Positions 23,415 to 27,486 of a DNA stretch of 27,486 nt are shown here, piece after piece. This DNA is from an uncultured Clostridia bacterium (GTDB lineage: Bacteria > Bacillota > Clostridia > UBA1381). Position 1 is the first letter of the stretch, and the number at the start of each line of letters is the position of its first letter. A model generated the notes under the pieces. That model saw only the letters and a program-made list of their open reading frames with translations, made no database searches and was not told the DNA's origin. Where the stretch lies: assembly GCA_934487205.1 (NCBI GenBank), contig CAKSRS010000037.1, positions 1 through 27,486 on the forward strand, in the 5' to 3' direction. A program made the position numbers and the translations under genes.

Positions 23415-24053
23415 ATGAATGAAATAACTAAATCACTGCTTTTAGGTTTCGGTCAGAACGGAATCATATTTGTAATGACGCTGCTTTTTGCAATCCCGCT
23501 GGGACTTGTTATTACTTTTGGCTCAATGTCAAAATTTGCTCCGCTGAAATGGCTCACAAAAACATTTGTATGGATTATACGCGGAACGCCGTTAATGCTG
23601 CAGATTATGGTAGTTTTGTACGCACCGGGACTGCTTTTCGACATACCGATGAAATCGCGTATGACAGCAGTTTTAATAGCATTTATTATAAACTATGCCG
23701 CATATTTTTCCGAAATTTACCGCGGCGGAATCGAAAGCATCCCAAGAGGTCAGTATGAGGCGGGACAGGTTCTCGGCATGACAAAGGTACAGGTATTTTT
23801 TAAGGTCGTTTTGTTCCAGGTTATCAAGCGCATAACGCCGCCGATGAGCAACGAAGTAATAACGCTTGTTAAGGATACCTCCCTCGCCCGTATCGTCGGT
23901 GTTGCGGAAATTCTTATGTGCGCCGAACGTTTTACAAAAAAAGGTTTAATATGGCCGCTGTTCTCAACGGCAATCTATTTCCTCGTTTTTAACGGATTGC
24001 TTACAATACTGTTCGGTTATATAGAAAAGAAAATGAATTATTACAAGGGTTAA
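23415..24053 (+). CDS. Amino-acid ABC transporter permease
   Basis: Inner-membrane channel subunit of the polar amino acid (HisM/GlnP) family. The 212 residues have about five membrane segments, the WIIRGTPLMLQ motif typical of the family, and the EAA loop YEAGQVLGMTKVQVFFKVV that docks the ATPase. GGAGG lies 8 nt before ATG 23415; an in-frame TTG at 23400 is rejected because it precedes that site. Only one permease gene is present, so the transporter should use a homodimer. It lies 16 bp after the dehydrogenase gene. Confidence 0.94.
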   Translation: MNEITKSLLLGFGQNGIIFVMTLLFAIPLGLVITFGSMSKFAPLKWLTKTFVWIIRGTPLMLQIMVVLYAPGLLFDIPMKSRMTAVLIAFIINYAAYFSEIYRGGIESIPRGQYEAGQVLGMTKVQVFFKVVLFQVIKRITPPMSNEVITLVKDTSLARIVGVAEILMCAERFTKKGLIWPLFSTAIYFLVFNGLLTILFGYIEKKMNYYKG

Positions 24054-24079
24054 TGTGCATTGAAAGGAGCAAGCCAATT

Positions 24080-24862
24080 ATGCCTATTTTGGAAATAAAA
24101 AATTTGATGAAAAATTTCGGCAAAACAAAAGTTTTAAAAGATGTGTCCTTTTCAATGGACAAAGGCGAAGTAATATCGGTTATCGGCTCATCGGGAAGCG
24201 GAAAAACAACACTTCTGCGATGCATCAATTTTCTTGAAAAAGCTGATAAAGGTCAAATCATTCTTGACGGCGAAACAATTTTTGACAGTAGCGACAAAGA
24301 AACCCTGTCTGCAAATATCCTGAGAAAAAACCAGCTCAAATTCGGATTCGTGTTCCAGTCATTCAATCTTTTTCCGCAATACACCGCACTTGAAAATGTA
24401 GTGCTTGCGCCAAAGCTTTTGGCAAAGGAACGCCCCGATTTTGCGGAAAATAAAAGTAAAATTTATGCAGAAATTGAGCAAAAGGCAAAAGACCTTATGA
24501 ACAGTTCGGGACTTTCAGAAAAGTATAATAATTATCCGTGTGAGCTTTCGGGCGGTCAGCAGCAGCGCGTTGCAATATGCCGCGCATTGGCGCTCAGCCC
24601 CGAAATAATGCTGTTTGATGAGCCAACATCGGCTCTTGACCCTGAAATTACAAACGAAGTTTTAAAAGTTATAAAGTCTCTGGCCGACAAAAACATGACA
24701 ATGATTATTGTAACGCACGAAATGGCATTCGCGCGAAATGTTTCGGACAGGGTAATCTTTATGGATAAAGGCGTTATCGCAGAAGAAGGTTCGCCTTCCG
24801 AAATATTTGAAAATCCCAAAAGCCAACGTTTACGCGAATTTTTATCAAACGTCAGAATGTAA
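24080..24862 (+). CDS. Amino-acid ABC transporter ATP-binding protein
   Basis: ATPase subunit powering the importer, 260 residues. Walker A is GSSGSGKTT (36-44), the Q-loop is FVFQSFNLFPQ, the signature is LSGGQQQR, Walker B is IMLFDEPTSALD and the H-loop is IVTHEM, all intact. A short insertion between the Q-loop and signature (around LAKERPDFAENKSK) makes it slightly longer than the usual 240-250. ATG 24080 follows AAAGGAGC; an upstream in-frame ATG at 24053 overlaps the permease stop and lacks a site. Last gene of the operon, 26 bp after the permease. Confidence 0.95.
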   Translation: MPILEIKNLMKNFGKTKVLKDVSFSMDKGEVISVIGSSGSGKTTLLRCINFLEKADKGQIILDGETIFDSSDKETLSANILRKNQLKFGFVFQSFNLFPQYTALENVVLAPKLLAKERPDFAENKSKIYAEIEQKAKDLMNSSGLSEKYNNYPCELSGGQQQRVAICRALALSPEIMLFDEPTSALDPEITNEVLKVIKSLADKNMTMIIVTHEMAFARNVSDRVIFMDKGVIAEEGSPSEIFENPKSQRLREFLSNVRM

Positions 24863-24931
24863 AAAAGCAGCCGCAATGATATACCCCCTGTCAAGTAGAT
24901 AGATCAAATATCTAAAAATTTCTTTATTAAC
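24863..24931. other. Short AT-rich gap with a possible mobile-element scar
   Basis: Between the ATPase stop and the terminator lies TACCCCCTGTCAAGTAGAT (24882-24900) followed by a small TAGAT/ATCTA repeat. It resembles the outer end of some clostridial transposable elements as I remember them, but no transposase or second end is present. Very tentative. Confidence 0.2.
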
Positions 24932-24966
24932 CTGCCGTGCAGATCATCTCTGCATGGCAGCTTTTT
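24932..24966 (+). terminator. Terminator downstream of the ABC operon
   Basis: CTGCCGTGCAGA (24932-24943) and TCTGCATGGCAG (24949-24960) form a 12-bp stem with one G-T pair and a 5-nt loop, followed by CTTTTT. It lies 70 bp after the ATPase gene. Confidence 0.92.
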
Positions 24967-25039
24967 GTATAAAGAAAACCACGCGATAGTCGCTTGCTTT
25001 TTTGTGTGAAATTTCAAGAAATAAATTGTCTGATAACGC

Positions 25040-25074
25040 AAAAAATACCGCCCGCAGGCGGCATTTTTTATCTT
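25040..25074. terminator. Terminator of the L-rhamnose isomerase gene
   Basis: CCGCC/GGCGG stem with a CGCA loop, extended by A-T pairs, flanked by A6 on the left and T6 on the right. Read on the minus strand it ends the isomerase transcript (the stop codon is at its right edge); by symmetry it also works on the plus strand. Confidence 0.88.
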
Positions 25075-26327
25075 TTTGAAAGTACATCTTTTTCGTACTG
25101 CTGAACACCTTTCAGCCAGTCCAGTCCGACACCTTTATTTGTCTTTTCGCAATAATAATCCCAAACCAGTGCAAACGGAGCAGCTTTAAATTCCTGGGTT
25201 ACTGCAAGTCTTGCGGAAACATCTCCGTCCGACTCAAACTTTTTCATCATTTCAACCGGCTGCAACAAAGCGTAAAGCATAGCCTTACGTGTGTTTCTGA
25301 GTCCGATTACCCATGCGGCAATTCGATTTATCGACGCATCAAAGAAGTCGGTTGCGATATATGTATCCTGCAATTTGCCCAAACGCACAAGTTCTTCCAT
25401 AATGGATTTTGTTTCATCATCGAATGCGACAACATGGTCGGAGTCCCATCTTACCGGTCTTGAAACATGCAGCAATACATTCTTTGAGAATGCAAATATT
25501 GACCCGAGTTTCGCGGATACAACTTCCGTCGGGTGATAATGACCTGTGTCAAGCGTCATTATGATGTGGTCTTTATTTGCTTTCATAACATAACCCATGC
25601 AAAATTCATGTGAACCTGCCGTATAGCTTTCAACACCTATGCCGAATACTTTTGACTCTATTCCGTCAATAACGCCTTCGACATTTTCCGTCGCCTTGAA
25701 AATTCTGTCATAGCTGTCTTTAAGACGAAGTCTCGGTGACAGCGTATCAACCGGGAATTCTTTGTCGCCGTCCGGCGTCCAGTGGTTGATAACGCAGGGT
25801 TTTCCTGTTGTTTTGTAGAAATATTCACCTATTTTGCGGCACGCTATTCCGTGCTCAATCCAAAATTCACGGATTTTTTCGTCAGCATTGGACAAAGTTC
25901 CGTTTTCACTCTTGGGGTGGGAAAAATATGTAGGATTGAAATCAAGCCCTATTCCCTTTTCCTTTGCCCAGTTTGCCCAGTTTTCGAAATGTTTCGGCTC
26001 AATTTCATTTCTATCAACAAAAGTATCAGCCTCCTGATAATTTGCGTGCAGATTAACCTTCAATTCACCCGGTATAAAGCTCATTGCCTTTTCAATATCG
26101 GCGCGGAGTTCGTCTGCGGCTCTTGCAGCGCCCGGATAGTTCCCCGTCGTTTGTATTCCGCCGGTCAGTCCGCCTTCTTTCTTTTCGAATCCTGCAACGT
26201 CATCGCCCTGCCAGCAATGCATGGAAATAGGCGTTTTATCGCATATTTCAAGCATTTTATCGACACCTATGCCGTATTGGGCATAAAATTCTTTTGCAAT
26301 TTCATAACCTTTTTTTACATCGTACAT
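25068..26327 (-). CDS. rhaA: L-rhamnose isomerase
   Basis: Manganese/zinc-dependent isomerase converting L-rhamnose to L-rhamnulose, the first step of rhamnose catabolism; also acts on rare hexoses in some species. The 419 residues match RhaA in length and show the metal sites in order: Glu in GIGVESYTAGSHEF, Asp and His in TLDTGHYHPTE, His and the two Asp in LHVSRPVRWDSDHVV, and Asp in ATDFFDASINR. SISMHCWQGDD-type N-terminal sequence (PISMHCWQGDDV) is also present. AAAGGAGAA precedes the ATG. No rhamnulokinase, aldolase, transporter or regulator of rhamnose use is adjacent. Confidence 0.95.
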   Translation of the reverse strand: MYDVKKGYEIAKEFYAQYGIGVDKMLEICDKTPISMHCWQGDDVAGFEKKEGGLTGGIQTTGNYPGAARAADELRADIEKAMSFIPGELKVNLHANYQEADTFVDRNEIEPKHFENWANWAKEKGIGLDFNPTYFSHPKSENGTLSNADEKIREFWIEHGIACRKIGEYFYKTTGKPCVINHWTPDGDKEFPVDTLSPRLRLKDSYDRIFKATENVEGVIDGIESKVFGIGVESYTAGSHEFCMGYVMKANKDHIIMTLDTGHYHPTEVVSAKLGSIFAFSKNVLLHVSRPVRWDSDHVVAFDDETKSIMEELVRLGKLQDTYIATDFFDASINRIAAWVIGLRNTRKAMLYALLQPVEMMKKFESDGDVSARLAVTQEFKAAPFALVWDYYCEKTNKGVGLDWLKGVQQYEKDVLSKR

Positions 26328-26363
26328 GATAAATTCTCCTTTTCGGTAAAATAACTATATTAG

Positions 26364-26392
26364 ATTATATCACAAAAAAATACAATTGTACA
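26364..26392 (-). promoter_or_regulatory. Promoter of the rhamnose isomerase gene with palindrome
   Basis: TATAAT (26364-26369) with TGTACA (26387-26392) 17 bp upstream. The -35 overlaps a perfect 10-bp palindrome TACAATTGTA (26381-26390), a plausible repressor site. Confidence 0.6.
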
Positions 26393-26429
26393 TATATTTT
26401 TCCAAAAAAAAGTTTTTATTTTTTTTGTT

Positions 26430-26972
26430 TTATTTTGTCTTATTGATAATTTTATCCGCCTTTAAAACAGCAATGCAAGTTTTTGCGTCAAAAATTTCAT
26501 TATTCATTACCATTTCTACCAGCGTATCCAAAGGGATTTTTTTTACTTCCACAAATTCGCCTTCATCGAGTTGCTGACCTTTCCATGATAAATTTTCCGC
26601 CAAATAAAGGTGAATTATTTCGCTGCAATATCCAGGAGTCGGATAGCTTTTTCCGATAAAAGTGCATTTTTCCGCCGCGTACCCCGTTTCTTCCCGAAGT
26701 TCGCGGAGCCCCGCCGCCTTCGGTTCTTCGCCGGGTTCAAGTTTTCCCGCCGGAATTTCCAGTACAAGTTCATCATACGGTTTGCGATACTGCGTAACCG
26801 TCAGAACATTCCCATCCCCGTCAATCGCAATAACGCCCACGCCGCCGCTGTGAACAACAAGCTCACGCCCCGCCGTTTTGCCGTCCGGCAAAAGAACCGT
26901 GTCCTCCTTCAAATGAACAATTCTTCCGTTATAGATTTCGCGGGTAGATATAGTTTTTTCAGTAAAATCCAT
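26430..26972 (-). CDS. ADP-ribose pyrophosphatase (Nudix hydrolase)
   Basis: Predicted to hydrolyse ADP-ribose to AMP and ribose-5-phosphate. The 180-residue protein carries a full Nudix box, G-x5-E-x7-REL-x-EE-x-G, in GKLEPGEEPKAAGLRELREETG, preceded by the NudF-like VTQYRKPYDELVLEIPAG. Two starts are possible: ATG 26972 has GAGGT 5 nt upstream and is preferred; ATG 26987 overlaps the nucleosidase stop by 4 bp but lacks a site. Either way it is translated directly after the MTA/SAH nucleosidase gene. Only an A/T-rich 100-bp gap follows before the isomerase promoter, and I see no clear terminator there. Confidence 0.9.
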   Translation of the reverse strand: MDFTEKTISTREIYNGRIVHLKEDTVLLPDGKTAGRELVVHSGGVGVIAIDGDGNVLTVTQYRKPYDELVLEIPAGKLEPGEEPKAAGLRELREETGYAAEKCTFIGKSYPTPGYCSEIIHLYLAENLSWKGQQLDEGEFVEVKKIPLDTLVEMVMNNEIFDAKTCIAVLKADKIINKTK

Positions 26973-26983
26973 GCTGACCTCTT

Positions 26984-27486
26984 TCATATTAATGATAAAA
27001 ATTCTTTAATTACCTTCACCGAATTTTCCGCAGCCATTTTTGCAAATGTCGGAAAATCAATCGTTGCGCCGTCATTTGCGCCGTCGCTCATCGCGCGCAG
27101 CACCCCGAACGGGACGTTATTCACATAGCACACATGCCCTATCGATGCGCCTTCCATTTCGCACGCTTTTGCATTAAAGTTTTCGGTTATATATTTTTTC
27201 TTTCCGCTGTCCGCAACAAATTGATCTCCTGAGGCTATTATGCCGGTTTCACAGCGTATTCCGACATTTTTAACGCTTTTTTTCAATGCATCGCAGATAC
27301 GCTTGTCGGTCGGGATTTCTACTATATTAATATCGGAAATCATTCCGACCGGGTCGCCGAGCGGCGATGTGTCCATATCATGTTGAACAACCGCTTCCGC
27401 AATCACGATGTCGCCGATTTTCAGCTTTTCGGAAAGACACCCCGCAACACCGACATTAATTATCATATCCGGCTTATATTCAAGAA
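26984..27486 (-). CDS. mtnN: 5'-methylthioadenosine/S-adenosylhomocysteine nucleosidase, partial
   Basis: Cleaves the glycosidic bond of methylthioadenosine and S-adenosylhomocysteine in the methyl cycle and methionine salvage. The reading frame runs off the right edge, so the N-terminus is missing; the internal methionine at 27466 is not the true start. Present are NVGVAGCL, GDIVIAEAVVQHDMD, the GIIASGDQFV segment, the substrate-binding ACEMEGASIGHVCY (ribose-binding Met-Glu) and the C-terminal VLRAMSDGAND with the catalytic aspartate. The stop overlaps a potential start of the Nudix gene. Confidence 0.93.
   Translation of the reverse strand, partial: LEYKPDMIINVGVAGCLSEKLKIGDIVIAEAVVQHDMDTSPLGDPVGMISDINIVEIPTDKRICDALKKSVKNVGIRCETGIIASGDQFVADSGKKKYITENFNAKACEMEGASIGHVCYVNNVPFGVLRAMSDGANDGATIDFPTFAKMAAENSVKVIKEFLSLI

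Noticed and set aside
25782..26354. A 190-codon plus-strand frame opposite the rhamnose isomerase gene
   Set aside because: The isomerase on the other strand is certain; the frame has no start signal and low-quality composition.
26391..26429. T-rich tract as a terminator for the Nudix gene
   Set aside because: On the minus strand, the direction of the Nudix gene, it reads as A-rich sequence and has no stem, so it does not look like an intrinsic terminator.
26610..27128. A 172-codon plus-strand frame opposite the Nudix and nucleosidase genes
   Set aside because: It is a shadow of two certain genes and lacks a ribosome binding site.

Overview
The window reads as an ordinary chromosomal segment of an anaerobic Firmicute in class Clostridia, probably a gut-type Oscillospirales/Ruminococcaceae relative. 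This is inferred from AGGAGG-type ribosome binding sites, sigma-A-like promoters, clostridial families (DUF6062, DUF6514, TM1266-type hydrogenase regulator, RicT/PSP1, YitT, 2[4Fe-4S] ferredoxin) and a folate-ECF gene under a THF riboswitch. Nearly all of it is densely packed genes. I see no rRNA, tRNA, CRISPR array, prophage or intact insertion sequence.

Layout. (1) 32-1842 (+): rbgA and apbE, overlapping by 4 bp, converging on an M18 aminopeptidase (1902-3308, -). (2) 3424-5875 (+): a near-leaderless 8-oxoguanine glycosylase, a cysteine-rich zinc-ribbon-like protein and class II fructose-bisphosphate aldolase, closed by a strong terminator. (3) 5902-6753 (+): a secreted polysaccharide deacetylase. 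(4) 16773 down to 7384, possibly 6820 (-): a long tightly spaced operon dprA-topA-trmFO-(thioredoxin-like)-argS-(TM1266)-(DUF6062)-yitT-(alpha/beta hydrolase), followed by an RNHCP-domain gene with its own structured leader. (5) 16864-18132 (-): a monocistronic divergent PRPP synthetase with promoter and terminator. (6) 18185-18941 (-): folT with promoter, THF riboswitch and a readable translational switch. (7) 18969-20400 (+): divergent consensus promoter driving a small membrane protein and ricT/yaaT. (8) 20390-20680: a 56-residue ferredoxin gene with its own promoter and terminator. (9) 20916-21300: a DUF6514 gene using a TTG start. (10) 21326-24966 (+): an amino-acid ABC transporter operon (binding lipoprotein, permease, ATPase) with an iron-containing alcohol dehydrogenase inserted after the binding protein; three 8-bp tandem repeats abut its -35 box. 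(11) 25040-26392 (-): a lone L-rhamnose isomerase. (12) 26430 to the right edge (-): a Nudix ADP-ribose pyrophosphatase coupled to a 5'-truncated MTA/SAH nucleosidase.

Most genes are housekeeping: ribosome assembly, flavinylation, DNA repair/topology/uptake, tRNA charging and modification, glycolysis, nucleotide and folate supply. I did not find a self-contained novel system. The most interesting content is regulatory RNA and operon architecture: the THF riboswitch with a complete switching model, the competing-hairpin leader of the RNHCP gene, the repeat-bearing promoter and embedded dehydrogenase of the ABC operon, and several cysteine-patterned proteins of unknown function.
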